From: an uncultured Aureispira sp. | GTDB lineage: Bacteria; Bacteroidota; Bacteroidia; Chitinophagales; Saprospiraceae | Direction: 5' to 3' | Length of the DNA: 40,218 nucleotides | Assembly: GCA_902727865.1 (NCBI GenBank) | Contig: CACVAQ010000102.1 | Coordinates: 1 to 40,218 of the forward strand | Shown: one piece after another, positions 27,261-36,880 of the stretch | Numbering within the stretch: the first letter of the stretch is position 1 | Layout: each line of letters begins with the position of its first letter | Program-made: the position numbers and the translations under genes | The notes under the pieces: generated by a model | Seen by the model: only the letters and a program-made list of their open reading frames with translations | What the model was told of the DNA's origin: nothing | Databases searched by the model: none

Positions 27261-27575
27261 TTACTCAACTGTGATATCAAACTCTTGATAATCTCCGTTA
27301 TCATCTATCGTTTCTACCGTATAAGTACCCTCTGGCAATCCTGCTACAGAAATCACGGTACTCGCTTCTTCTGTATCCAGTTCTATGACTGCATTTCCTG
27401 ATGAGTTTACTATTTTCGTATTCAAATTAGTAGAGGTTGGTTGTTCTATAATAACCTCTGTCATTGCTTGAATTACGGTTCTTGGTCCTCCTTCTACACT
27501 TGCTGTTCCTGCATTGGCAGTCAATGAAAAAGTAAAGGCAATTAATACGGCGATAAAAAGATTTAAGTAGCTCAT
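27261..27575 (-). CDS. Small secreted protein, array paralog d
   Basis: Signal peptide MSYLNLFIAVLIAFTFSLTANAG; near-identical to three neighbours. ORF track starts at 27641; the conserved start MSYLN is at 27575. Confidence 0.85.
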   Translation of the reverse strand: MSYLNLFIAVLIAFTFSLTANAGTASVEGGPRTVIQAMTEVIIEQPTSTNLNTKIVNSSGNAVIELDTEEASTVISVAGLPEGTYTVETIDDNGDYQEFDITVE

Positions 27576-27647
27576 TGTGTGTGTGTGTTTGTGTTCGTTA
27601 TTATAATTAGATGAAACATAGGAAACCTTGGGGTGAATCAAAGATTC

Positions 27648-27962
27648 TTATTCAACTGTGATATCAAACTCTTGATAATCTCCGTTATCATCTATCGTTT
27701 CTACGGTATAAGTACCTTCTGCCAATCCTGCTACAGAAATTACAGTACTCGCTTCTTCTGTATCCAGTTCGATGACCGCATTCCCTGATGCGTTTACTAT
27801 TTTCGTATGCAAATTTGTAGCGGTTGGTTGTTCAATAATAACTTCTGTCATTGCTTGAATTACGGTTCTTGGTCCTCCTTCTACACTTGCTGTTCCTGCA
27901 TTGGCAGTCAATGAAAAAGTAAAGGCAATTAGTACTGCGATAAAAAGGTTTAAATAGCTCAT
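27648..27962 (-). CDS. Small secreted protein, array paralog c
   Basis: 104 aa; ...NAVIELDTEEASTVISVAGLAEGTYTVETIDDNGDYQEFDITVE. Confidence 0.88.
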   Translation of the reverse strand: MSYLNLFIAVLIAFTFSLTANAGTASVEGGPRTVIQAMTEVIIEQPTATNLHTKIVNASGNAVIELDTEEASTVISVAGLAEGTYTVETIDDNGDYQEFDITVE

Positions 27963-28013
27963 ATTATTTGTGTTTGTCTGTTTGTTCGTTATTATTAATT
28001 AGATGCAACATAG

Positions 28014-28120
28014 CATTACTCCGTTGAAAACCCGAACTAAGCGTAGCGACCTCACGGATTAACAAAGGCTCAGCGCAGCTAAATCGTATTAGTTCGTAGT
28101 GAACTAATCAACGGAGTATT
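28014..28120. mobile_element. 107-bp MITE/REP-like insertion between array paralogs
   Basis: Inverted ends TACTCCGTTGA ... TCAACGGAGTA, flanked by AACATAG on both sides (28007-28013, 28121-28127); sibling intergene at 27603-27640 lacks the insert. Confidence 0.65.
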
Positions 28121-28153
28121 AACATAGGAAACCTTGGGGTAAATCAAAGATTC

Positions 28154-28468
28154 TTACTCAACTGTGATATCAAACTCTTGATAATCTCCGTTATCATCTA
28201 TCGTTTCTACGGTATAAGTACCTTCTGCCAATCCTGCTACAGAAATTACAGTGCTCGCTTCTTCTGTCTCCAGTTCGATGACCGCATTCCCTGATGCGTT
28301 TACTATTTTTGTATGCAAATTCGTAGAAGTTGGTTGTTCAATAATAACCGTTGTCATTGCTTGAATTACCGTTCTTGGTCCTCCTTCTACACTTGTTGTT
28401 CCTGCATTGGCAGTCAATGAAAAAGTAAAGGCAATTAGTACTGCGATAAAAAGGTTTAAATAGCTCAT
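28154..28468 (-). CDS. Small secreted protein, array paralog b
   Basis: 104 aa, near-identical to neighbours. Confidence 0.88.
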   Translation of the reverse strand: MSYLNLFIAVLIAFTFSLTANAGTTSVEGGPRTVIQAMTTVIIEQPTSTNLHTKIVNASGNAVIELETEEASTVISVAGLAEGTYTVETIDDNGDYQEFDITVE

Positions 28469-28542
28469 ATTATGTGTTTGTCTGTTTATTTTTTATAATA
28501 TTAAAAAAAAAATATGAAATAGTGAAGCAAATCAAACAATTC

Positions 28543-28857
28543 TTATTCAACTGTGATGTTAAATTCTTGATAATCTCCATTATCATCTATCGTTTCTACG
28601 GTATAAGTACCTTCTGCCAATCCTGCTACAGAAATTACGGTGCTCGCTTCTTCTGTCTCCAGTTCGATGACCGCATTCCCTGATGCGTTCACTATTTTCG
28701 TATGCAAATTCGTAGAAGTTGGTTGTTCAATAATAACCGTTGTCATTGCTTGAATTACCGTTCTTGGTCCTCCTTCTACATTGGTCGTTCCTGCACTGGT
28801 CGTCGATGAAAAAGCAAGTGCAATTAATACTACAATAAAAAGATTTAAATAGCTCAT
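28543..28857 (-). CDS. Small secreted protein, array paralog a
   Basis: 104 aa; most divergent signal peptide of the four, same C-terminal domain. Confidence 0.88.
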   Translation of the reverse strand: MSYLNLFIVVLIALAFSSTTSAGTTNVEGGPRTVIQAMTTVIIEQPTSTNLHTKIVNASGNAVIELETEEASTVISVAGLAEGTYTVETIDDNGDYQEFNITVE

Positions 28858-28947
28858 ATTATCTGTTTTTTTGCAAATAAAAAAGTTAAGTACTAATTTG
28901 CTTTTTACAATTTATAGTTGTAGGTTTACACTTTATTATATCAATAA

Positions 28948-29126
28948 GAAAAAAATACTTTCGGTTTGATAAAGGGCTAACCCATGAATAATAAACGATT
29001 CAAATACTGTTAGCTTAACAAGATAACGTTCTTAATTATGGAAGTATATTTGTCCCTTTTCATGCTTTCTTAGAATTTCAACCTCTTATTCGCCAGTTTT
29101 AATAAGTCCCCTTATTTGCTTGGTTG
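28948..29126 (-). ncRNA. Candidate small RNA B or 5' leader of the secreted-protein array
   Basis: Shares TATATTTGTATCAACAAC-AAGCAAATAAGGGGA, AAGGGAC and ATCTTGTTAAGCTA-CAGT blocks with candidate A; GCTAAC/GTTAGC stem; upstream of a minus-strand gene. Confidence 0.35.
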
Positions 29127-29144
29127 TTGATACAAATATAGAGT

Positions 29145-29174
29145 GACTTTTGTCCATTAACGAGGACAAAAGTC
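29145..29174. promoter_or_regulatory. Perfect palindrome upstream of candidate promoter B (possible operator)
   Basis: GACTTTTGTCC-ATTAACGA-GGACAAAAGTC, 11-bp arms, 8-nt spacer. Confidence 0.35.
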
Positions 29175-29279
29175 GGCTCATTTCCCCTTTAAAAAAAACT
29201 GGGGCTTCTCCTCAATTAACACAACTAACTAAAAATCAGCCTTTAATGCCATTTTTAATCTTTTAAATCTTACCCAAAA

Positions 29280-30815
29280 ATGGAAAAGAAAAAAGTTGCG
29301 TTTTTTTTGATAAAAGCCCTATCAAATGTAGATAAAGGAATTTTCGTAAAAAAAATAAAATGCGGAAAAACGACGAAGAGTGCAGAACGTCATGAGAAAC
29401 TATTTGCTTACCTAGAGGGACTCAACTCTATTGATGAAATTAGTTCAACTCGATTAGTGAAAATGCTAAAATTATCTAGCTCTAAAAAACTAACGCCTTT
29501 ATATAGTGAATTAATTTCGAATATCAAACAACACTTAATTTATTCGGAGTTATTCAAAGATGAATTAGCACAAGAACTTTTATTACAAAAAGCACTTTGT
29601 GACCGAGAAGAAGTAGAGTACATCAAAATCTTACATGAAGAAGTTCGGTTTAAAATCAGTCAAAATACTGAAAAACCACTTCCTCCAGAAGCGTATCAAC
29701 AGTATGCTCAATTCTACAGAAATCTATATTCACATCCACACACCAATACAAGCAAAGAATCGGCTTCCATTTATCTGAGTTTCAGTGAAACCAACTTAGA
29801 TACATCTTATTGGATCAGTAAGCTAAGGTTACTTATTGAAAAAGCGAGTAGAGGTATTGCATTAGCAGACGAACGCTTTCTGCTCAATGAATTAAAAGAA
29901 CTACCCGATTTAACACAATATAGCCACAACAACGACAATCACATACTCAGTATTTATGCACGGGTTTATAAGTTTGCACTCGCTCCTTTTCAAAAAGAAG
30001 AGCTAGAACAAGTTTTAGCGATTATTAATAGCCATTCTTCTATTTTACCTAAAGAAGATAAAGAACGAATCTTTACTTTTTTAATGGGTATTGTAGATTA
30101 TTACTATAGAGGAAACCAAAACACCAACCTCAGTATTTATGAAACCTATAAAGTCTATAAAATGGGCTTTACCAACTTATGGTTGGTTCAGGATGATGGG
30201 CTCATCTATTTTGAAGATTTCATTAACATGCTTTTCTTAGCTTTTTATAATCAAGACTCTGACTTATTAGAATCAATAAGTTCGGATCATTATGCCCCAT
30301 ACATTCAAAAAGGCTATGATTCTTTTATCTTAATGCTTTCTAAGGCCTATAACTTTTTCTTGCATGGAGAATGGGAAGCGGTCTTAAAGTCATTTTCAAA
30401 CCAAGAACTCCCGACCAAGGAACATCGCCTTCACTTTATCATACAGCGTAATAACATAGAAATAAAGGCATTATTCGAAGCATTTGTACACAATAAGGTT
30501 GAAATACGTGAAATTTTAGTTTACCTAGAAAAGCATCACCGCTTTATACAACGAAGAACTACTTATTCTGATGAGCAAAAACTTCGAAACTTTAATTTTA
30601 TCAAATTCCTAAGGAAACTGTATACGTATCTCACCAGACGCATTACGTTCAACTTTAATAAAGATACGGCAAGAAAAGAAATCACAGCATGGATTTCTGA
30701 AATAGAAAAAACAGGCACAAATACGATTGACCAGCCTTGGCTTAAATCTATTGGGGAAACGCTTTTAGAAGAACTAAAACCGAGTGACTCTCATTCGCAA
30801 CAGAATACATTCTAA
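29280..30815 (+). CDS. Hypothetical protein, predominantly helical
   Basis: 511 aa long open frame, no family recognised. Confidence 0.75.
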   Translation: MEKKKVAFFLIKALSNVDKGIFVKKIKCGKTTKSAERHEKLFAYLEGLNSIDEISSTRLVKMLKLSSSKKLTPLYSELISNIKQHLIYSELFKDELAQELLLQKALCDREEVEYIKILHEEVRFKISQNTEKPLPPEAYQQYAQFYRNLYSHPHTNTSKESASIYLSFSETNLDTSYWISKLRLLIEKASRGIALADERFLLNELKELPDLTQYSHNNDNHILSIYARVYKFALAPFQKEELEQVLAIINSHSSILPKEDKERIFTFLMGIVDYYYRGNQNTNLSIYETYKVYKMGFTNLWLVQDDGLIYFEDFINMLFLAFYNQDSDLLESISSDHYAPYIQKGYDSFILMLSKAYNFFLHGEWEAVLKSFSNQELPTKEHRLHFIIQRNNIEIKALFEAFVHNKVEIREILVYLEKHHRFIQRRTTYSDEQKLRNFNFIKFLRKLYTYLTRRITFNFNKDTARKEITAWISEIEKTGTNTIDQPWLKSIGETLLEELKPSDSHSQQNTF

Positions 30816-30883
30816 GAACTTGTCTAGGTTGAGTCTATTGTCCGTATTAAATAAGCAGCTGATAATCAGATAAAAACAAGTTC

Positions 30884-31912
30884 ATGAAATACCTTTTGGT
30901 TTTAATCCTATTCAGTTTTTCTACTTCAGTGTCTGCACAAGCTAAAACGAAAAAAAAAGCCATTCGTGTAGAAACGCAGCCACAATATACCAAATCGCAA
31001 AAAAATTATTCTATTTCAAAAATCAGTTTCTTTCAAAAACGAATTGTTTTAGATTTAGAATTTGTGTTTGAACGAGGAACGAAAGAATGGACGAAGTCCG
31101 TCATTTTTACGCCGCCCAACACGCCTAATTCTTGGTGTCTTCAAGATCCTAAAAGCGATAAACGAGTTCACTTATTAAAAATTACAAACATTACACGCAA
31201 TGGGATAGAAATCAAAGCACGGATAAAATCACCGAAGGACAAAATTGAAATTCAACTGCCGCTTCAAGGTATTCCTAAAGAAGTTTTCACCTGTAAAGCG
31301 CATTTTTCTAAACTCCCCAACAACCTTAAAACAATTGAATTACTAGAAGGAGTTGGAAATAAATACAAAGCAGGGCATTGGAATTTTTTCGCCATTCAGC
31401 TAAAACCAACACTTGTTCCAAAACCTAAAGCACAAACGACTACGCCCAATCTTGAAGAAGAAAAAGAAGAAGACCATTTAAATCTATCCTCCAAAGACAC
31501 TACGCTAAGACCCAAAATGCGGCCTTCTTTGCTTGCCATAGAAGACATTGAGTGTAATAAAATATTGGAGCTTAGAGAAATTATCTTTCAGGACAATTCC
31601 ATCAAATTCCAAAGCCTCATCAAAGCCGAAAGGGCCTTATCTATCTTACGCACTTACCTACAGCAATATCCCAATAGTACGATTGAGCTGTATGGGCACA
31701 CCGATATTTATGGTACGCCTCAACGAAATTTGGATTTGTCTCGACAACGGGTCAATAAGCTAAAAGAATGGTTTGTCGAGCATCAAATAAACTTCAATAG
31801 AATCAAGAACCATGCACTCGGAGATCTTCAACCTCTATTTCCTGAAGGAAATGCAAAAAATAGACGCGTAGAGGTTAAGATTCTTTGTACGGTAGCTTCT
31901 AAGGGACAGTAA
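30884..31912 (+). CDS. OmpA-family protein
   Basis: Signal peptide; C-terminal STIELYGHTDIYGTPQRNLDLSRQRVNKLKEWFVEHQINFNRIKNHALGDLQPLF...NRRVEVKI. Confidence 0.85.
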   Translation: MKYLLVLILFSFSTSVSAQAKTKKKAIRVETQPQYTKSQKNYSISKISFFQKRIVLDLEFVFERGTKEWTKSVIFTPPNTPNSWCLQDPKSDKRVHLLKITNITRNGIEIKARIKSPKDKIEIQLPLQGIPKEVFTCKAHFSKLPNNLKTIELLEGVGNKYKAGHWNFFAIQLKPTLVPKPKAQTTTPNLEEEKEEDHLNLSSKDTTLRPKMRPSLLAIEDIECNKILELREIIFQDNSIKFQSLIKAERALSILRTYLQQYPNSTIELYGHTDIYGTPQRNLDLSRQRVNKLKEWFVEHQINFNRIKNHALGDLQPLFPEGNAKNRRVEVKILCTVASKGQ

Positions 31913-32072
31913 AAAAATAAGCTGAACATTTGAAATTCTATTAAGTAAGTCGAGGGACAAAATTAGTAGCTCGCTGCTTTTCCAAATAAATTTATATATT
32001 TGTAGTCTATTCCCAAACGAATAGCATAGCATCTCACACATTTTAGAGTCCAAGCACGCCTTAATCTATTTT

Positions 32073-33902
32073 ATGCGCCAATTTATACAAAACAAGCCTT
32101 TCCTAAGTAGTTTGCTTATCAACTTGGTGCTTTTTATCGCCTTTTTAAGTATTTTTTATACTCGTTTTGGAACGACAGACGATATTGAAATGCAAATGGT
32201 TTTGGCTGGAACAGGAATTATTCAAGAAGCATCCGCAAATTTACGCTGGACGCATATTTTTATTGGCGAAATCTTATCCAAGCTCTACACCTTCTTCCCT
32301 AGCCTACCTTGGTATGGCTTGTATTTAACTTTTGCCCATCTTCTAGGAATGTCTGCGATACTATATAGTATCCTAATTTTAAAATCAAGTTTATTTAGAA
32401 TAGCCGTCTTCGTGGCTTGTTTTCTTTTGGGGGAAACGGCTTTGTTACAAGAATTACAATTTACTTCTTCTGCCTTAGTCTTGGGGATCGGAGCTGTATT
32501 TTTACTATTTACGGCTATTTCTAACCCAGAAGATAAACGTCAAAAATATTGGTTTTTATTCAGTTTCTTAATGCTCGTATTGGTAGAAATGATTCGTTGG
32601 AATTCGTTTCAGTTGATGGTTATTTTAGCCCTGCCTTTGTTGCTTTATGCTATTTTTCAGCAAAAAGAAAAGCGGATGGCAAATCTCTTGATTTGTACCG
32701 CAATGATTGCTGGCGCTTGGGTCGTTGAACAGAGTCATTATTTCATTCAAAACCAAGACCCTGTCTGGGAAGCCTATAACGAATACAAACACTCTTTATC
32801 GGCACATGATATTTTAGATTACCACAAACCACAATACGAATGGACGCCTTCTACGGCTGACGACTATTTTTATAAAGTAGGTTGGGAATATGAAGATTTA
32901 ATGCTTTTTAAGCATTGGTTTTTTGCAGATTCGACCGTTTATGGTGTGCAGCAATTCAAAGCACTTCAAGAAACTTTTCAAAACTGCCCCTACCCTGAAG
33001 AACACATAGAGCAGCGTTTATGGCAGTTCTGGATTGAATTTCCCATTCAAGATTATGTCTTTTATGGCTTTTTGTTAGTGGGCTTGTCTTTTATATTAAT
33101 AAAAGGAAATCGCTGGCTTTATTTATCGCTAGGAAGTAGCATTCTCTTGATTTTCTCCTTACTCTGTGCTTTGTTTGTATACAAACATCTCCCCGCTCGT
33201 GTCAGTTATCCGATGGCATTTTATCTGATGGCATTAGCCACTTTATTTATCACTTATGATCGAGAATTACAACGAAAAACAAAGGTCTTCAGTTTAATGT
33301 TTATTGGGTTGATGATCCTCTCGAACCTAAAAATGGTGACACTAGAAAGTAGCAAAACGGCTTTTAGCAAAATGCATTGGTCTGCGGCCTTAGATAGTCT
33401 GAATCCACAACCTGAGCACTTGTACATTGGCGGAGGTGATTTTTATATGCAAGCAACGATGACGCCTTATCAGGCCTGTAATGATTCTATGTTTTTGAAC
33501 TTTAATATGCTTGATTTAGGGCACTTTGCCAACTCTCCTAATCATTATAAACAACTAGAAAACTTTGGCATTCAGAATCTTCACACAGAAGTGCATTTAG
33601 ATACGAATATCTACATCATTCATCGCTATAATGCTTCTTTTTTAAATTGGTATGCTAATTTTATTATGCGTCATTATGACCTACACGTCCAATATGAATT
33701 GGTCCGAAAGGAGAAAGAGGTTAATATAGCGGTTTATAGAATTAAAGAACAAATCCGAGACGAGCCTAATTCTCAGGGAATTAGTTTGTCGAATAGGGAT
33801 CAATTGGGTTTTAAGAAAAAAAAGCCGCCCTTGTCTCCAGAAGATGCTAAAAAACCAAGTAGTAACTATGTAGAACAAGATAATTTTAATCTTCCTAAAT
33901 AA
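32073..33902 (+). CDS. Multi-pass integral membrane protein, unknown function
   Basis: 609 aa with many hydrophobic helices and a soluble C-terminal region. Confidence 0.75.
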   Translation: MRQFIQNKPFLSSLLINLVLFIAFLSIFYTRFGTTDDIEMQMVLAGTGIIQEASANLRWTHIFIGEILSKLYTFFPSLPWYGLYLTFAHLLGMSAILYSILILKSSLFRIAVFVACFLLGETALLQELQFTSSALVLGIGAVFLLFTAISNPEDKRQKYWFLFSFLMLVLVEMIRWNSFQLMVILALPLLLYAIFQQKEKRMANLLICTAMIAGAWVVEQSHYFIQNQDPVWEAYNEYKHSLSAHDILDYHKPQYEWTPSTADDYFYKVGWEYEDLMLFKHWFFADSTVYGVQQFKALQETFQNCPYPEEHIEQRLWQFWIEFPIQDYVFYGFLLVGLSFILIKGNRWLYLSLGSSILLIFSLLCALFVYKHLPARVSYPMAFYLMALATLFITYDRELQRKTKVFSLMFIGLMILSNLKMVTLESSKTAFSKMHWSAALDSLNPQPEHLYIGGGDFYMQATMTPYQACNDSMFLNFNMLDLGHFANSPNHYKQLENFGIQNLHTEVHLDTNIYIIHRYNASFLNWYANFIMRHYDLHVQYELVRKEKEVNIAVYRIKEQIRDEPNSQGISLSNRDQLGFKKKKPPLSPEDAKKPSSNYVEQDNFNLPK

Positions 33903-34054
33903 ATAGGTATCCATGACACAATTATTGGGCAGAATGTAATTAATTGATTAAATTAGTTGCCTGTTGATAATTTTTGGACGAGTACTTAAGTACCGAGTAT
34001 CAAATAACGACAACACCGCAAAGCCTTCGCAACGTAAATCGATAACACCACCCC

Positions 34055-36754
34055 ATGAGTCTAAGTGTTTATACAAAAAAGAGCAAAGAAAAGCTACTGC
34101 TTTCTAAAAAGCCATTTGCTAGTGGTGGCGAAGGCTATTTATACAAAATTATTGCCCCATACGCTTTTACCAATTCTGTGGTTAAGATTTATCACCCTCA
34201 TAAATTAACACCAACCAGAGAAGCTAAAATTGAATATCTCCTAGAACACCCTCCCAAAGAGGCACACAAAACGGCTATTGTTTGGGTTCAAGATAGTGTT
34301 AGAGATACGCAAGGCAATTTTTTAGGGTTCATCATGCCTTTCATAAAAGGAGAAAAATTAGAAATTTTATGTACGTCTAAATTGCCCAAAAAATTAGCCA
34401 ACACTTGGTATCGTTTTCATAAAGACGCAGCCGATTCCTTAGATTTAAGATTAAAAGTTTGTTATAATTTAGCCGCAGCAATCCATCAAATCCATGCTTC
34501 TGGACGCTATATTTTAGTTGATTTAAAACCAGATAATGTCATTATTACCTTAGATGGCTTGGTCTCTTTGGTTGATCTGGATTCTGTTGAAGTAGTTGAA
34601 AATGGTCAAAAGCTCTTTGATGCTCCCGTTGCAACGCCAGAATATACACCACCAGAATATTATAAAAAAGACAATCCAAACGACCCGACACAGCAACAAG
34701 CTTGGGATCGTTTCAGCTTAGCCGTTATTTTCTATAAGCTACTCATGGGCATTCACCCTTTTGCAGGCTCTTTTAAGGCCCCCTACGATCTGGCCAATAG
34801 TTTGTCACAAAAAATAGAACAGCACCTTTTTGTACACAATCAAAATATGAGTGCTTACAAAAAGAGTATTCCACCGCCACATCAAGCTTTTTATGCGTTG
34901 GGGAATAGCTTACAAGATTTATTCTTAGAAGCCTTCGTTGAAGGCAGCCTACAGCCAGCCTTGCGCCCAACAGCACAGGTTTGGTGTTCTGCTATTATGC
35001 AACATCTAGACATTCATCGTTTTAGAGTCCTTCCTTCTAAGTTAATTGAGTTGCCCGATCATCAAAGGCTATTCAGTGGATTTTATCAACCCAGTCTTTC
35101 TCCTAGTGCGGTAATAGCATCACTAGATCAAAAAACGACAAGGCCTCTAAGCGTAGATTCTACGGCTCCAAAAGTGTTTGAATTGGACTTATTGCGTACC
35201 CTTCGAAAAATCAACCTTGCGGTTTTAGCTTTTGGGCTTACCTATGGTTTTTCGAATATATTTTTTAGTAAGAATCTATCCATAGGATCTTTGGTTTTAT
35301 TAATTGCTTTTTGTAGTTCTATTTTAATTCTATTGTTCAGCTTTTTTAATCGTCAACAGAATCGAAAACGCTATTTAAAAAAGATTTCATATGCTGAGGC
35401 AGTCCAATTCTTCCAACAACAACAACACTTGTTTAAAGGTATCAAGGAGCATTTAGAACAGTTCTGGAAACAACTCAATAAAGAACATCGCAAATTCTTT
35501 CCGAATCTATCCATAGACAAAAGTAACAATATTCAACAAGCCATACAGGAGGAATCTAATCGACTCCAAGAAGATTTAAAACTACGAGACAAGACAGCCA
35601 AAGACCTCATTCAAACCGAGATTTTTGAGTATACTAGCTTAAAAGATAAATACAATCGTGCGCTGCGAACAAACCCTGATTTTGTCGCCGCTGTTTCTTT
35701 AGATGCCGAACGGTCTGCCATTGACTTTGCCTTGCAAGAAAGTATGGAAGATTTGCAAAAAACATTGGGCAAAGAACTAAAAAGCAAACAATTGGATTAC
35801 GATCATTTGTTTGAAAAAGAGGAGCGCACTCTTCGAAACTTAGAGCGTTCGCTTCAGCGAAAAATTGGGCAGTATAGAAAAAAAATGACACAGGCAAAAA
35901 AGCAAGAGAAACATAAAACCCTTCTTCAAATGCAACGCCAAATTCAAAAAGAGCTGTCAAATATTCCTAACAATATAGCGACTAAAATCACGTTATTTAA
36001 GGAGGAGATTGAAGCTTTTTTGCAACAACACAACATCCAAAATATTAACCAGATCAAAGACATCCAAACACCTGGGATTCTTACGCTAGAAGATGGGAAA
36101 AAAATCTCTATTGCTCCGCTAAAATATTACCAAATACACGAATTGTTAGAATGGTGGCTGTCTGCTAAATTAGAACATATTGAGTTGAGTCAAACGCTAA
36201 AAGATCAAATTGACAACCGTTATGACAAACAATTTTTAGACTACAAACAGGAACTCAAAACAGCCTTTCATACGGCTCAAAAAGATACGCTTAAACGCAA
36301 AGAATCGGTTCAAAAAGAAGTTGCCTTGATTCTAAAAACACTACGAAACAGGAACGAACCACAAATTTTAGCTCTAAAAGAAAAGTACCGTCAACAAAAA
36401 GAATTTCTAAACCGACTTTTTGACGAGCGGAATGTCGAAGAATCTGAAATTCACGAACGGTATCAAGCTAAATTTGATGCTTTGTTGGAAGCAGCACAAA
36501 CAAGAGCTAACGCCACTCAGAAATTCATACAAGAAGTGTATCAAATCAATACGATTGATCCTAAAAACATGGCTACGTACAAAAAAAATCAAGCAAAATA
36601 TGACTTGGGTTTAGAACGATTATTAGAGGAGTACAAACGTTTAAACATTAGTCATGTTCGTTATAAAAATGCAAAAACAAAAGCAGCAGAACAGCGTGAA
36701 ATTGACTTCATGCTTCACCTAAAACAAATGCTTTTTATGGCTCCTATTTCTTGA
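34055..36754 (+). CDS. COG4248-like protein kinase-domain protein with TM segment and coiled-coil tail
   Basis: ASGGEGYLYKI Gly-rich loop; ILVDLKPDNVIITLDGLVSLVDLDSVEV catalytic segment; APVATPEYTPPEY; two hydrophobic helices then long coiled coil. Confidence 0.75.
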   Translation: MSLSVYTKKSKEKLLLSKKPFASGGEGYLYKIIAPYAFTNSVVKIYHPHKLTPTREAKIEYLLEHPPKEAHKTAIVWVQDSVRDTQGNFLGFIMPFIKGEKLEILCTSKLPKKLANTWYRFHKDAADSLDLRLKVCYNLAAAIHQIHASGRYILVDLKPDNVIITLDGLVSLVDLDSVEVVENGQKLFDAPVATPEYTPPEYYKKDNPNDPTQQQAWDRFSLAVIFYKLLMGIHPFAGSFKAPYDLANSLSQKIEQHLFVHNQNMSAYKKSIPPPHQAFYALGNSLQDLFLEAFVEGSLQPALRPTAQVWCSAIMQHLDIHRFRVLPSKLIELPDHQRLFSGFYQPSLSPSAVIASLDQKTTRPLSVDSTAPKVFELDLLRTLRKINLAVLAFGLTYGFSNIFFSKNLSIGSLVLLIAFCSSILILLFSFFNRQQNRKRYLKKISYAEAVQFFQQQQHLFKGIKEHLEQFWKQLNKEHRKFFPNLSIDKSNNIQQAIQEESNRLQEDLKLRDKTAKDLIQTEIFEYTSLKDKYNRALRTNPDFVAAVSLDAERSAIDFALQESMEDLQKTLGKELKSKQLDYDHLFEKEERTLRNLERSLQRKIGQYRKKMTQAKKQEKHKTLLQMQRQIQKELSNIPNNIATKITLFKEEIEAFLQQHNIQNINQIKDIQTPGILTLEDGKKISIAPLKYYQIHELLEWWLSAKLEHIELSQTLKDQIDNRYDKQFLDYKQELKTAFHTAQKDTLKRKESVQKEVALILKTLRNRNEPQILALKEKYRQQKEFLNRLFDERNVEESEIHERYQAKFDALLEAAQTRANATQKFIQEVYQINTIDPKNMATYKKNQAKYDLGLERLLEEYKRLNISHVRYKNAKTKAAEQREIDFMLHLKQMLFMAPIS

Positions 36755-36880
36755 GCCGATAAAAGCTAGCCTGTAATCTTGTTCGTGGTCCTTATGTTCC
36801 TGAACATGTTGCTTTTTTTGGGGCAATTATTTGCCTCCTAAGACCAAATCAAGTTTCTTTTAAGATAAACACACCTTCAA

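Noticed and set aside
27261-28857. Regularly spaced near-identical units, CRISPR-like at first glance
   Set aside because: The units are ~315-bp coding paralogs with signal peptides, not short repeats with unique spacers.
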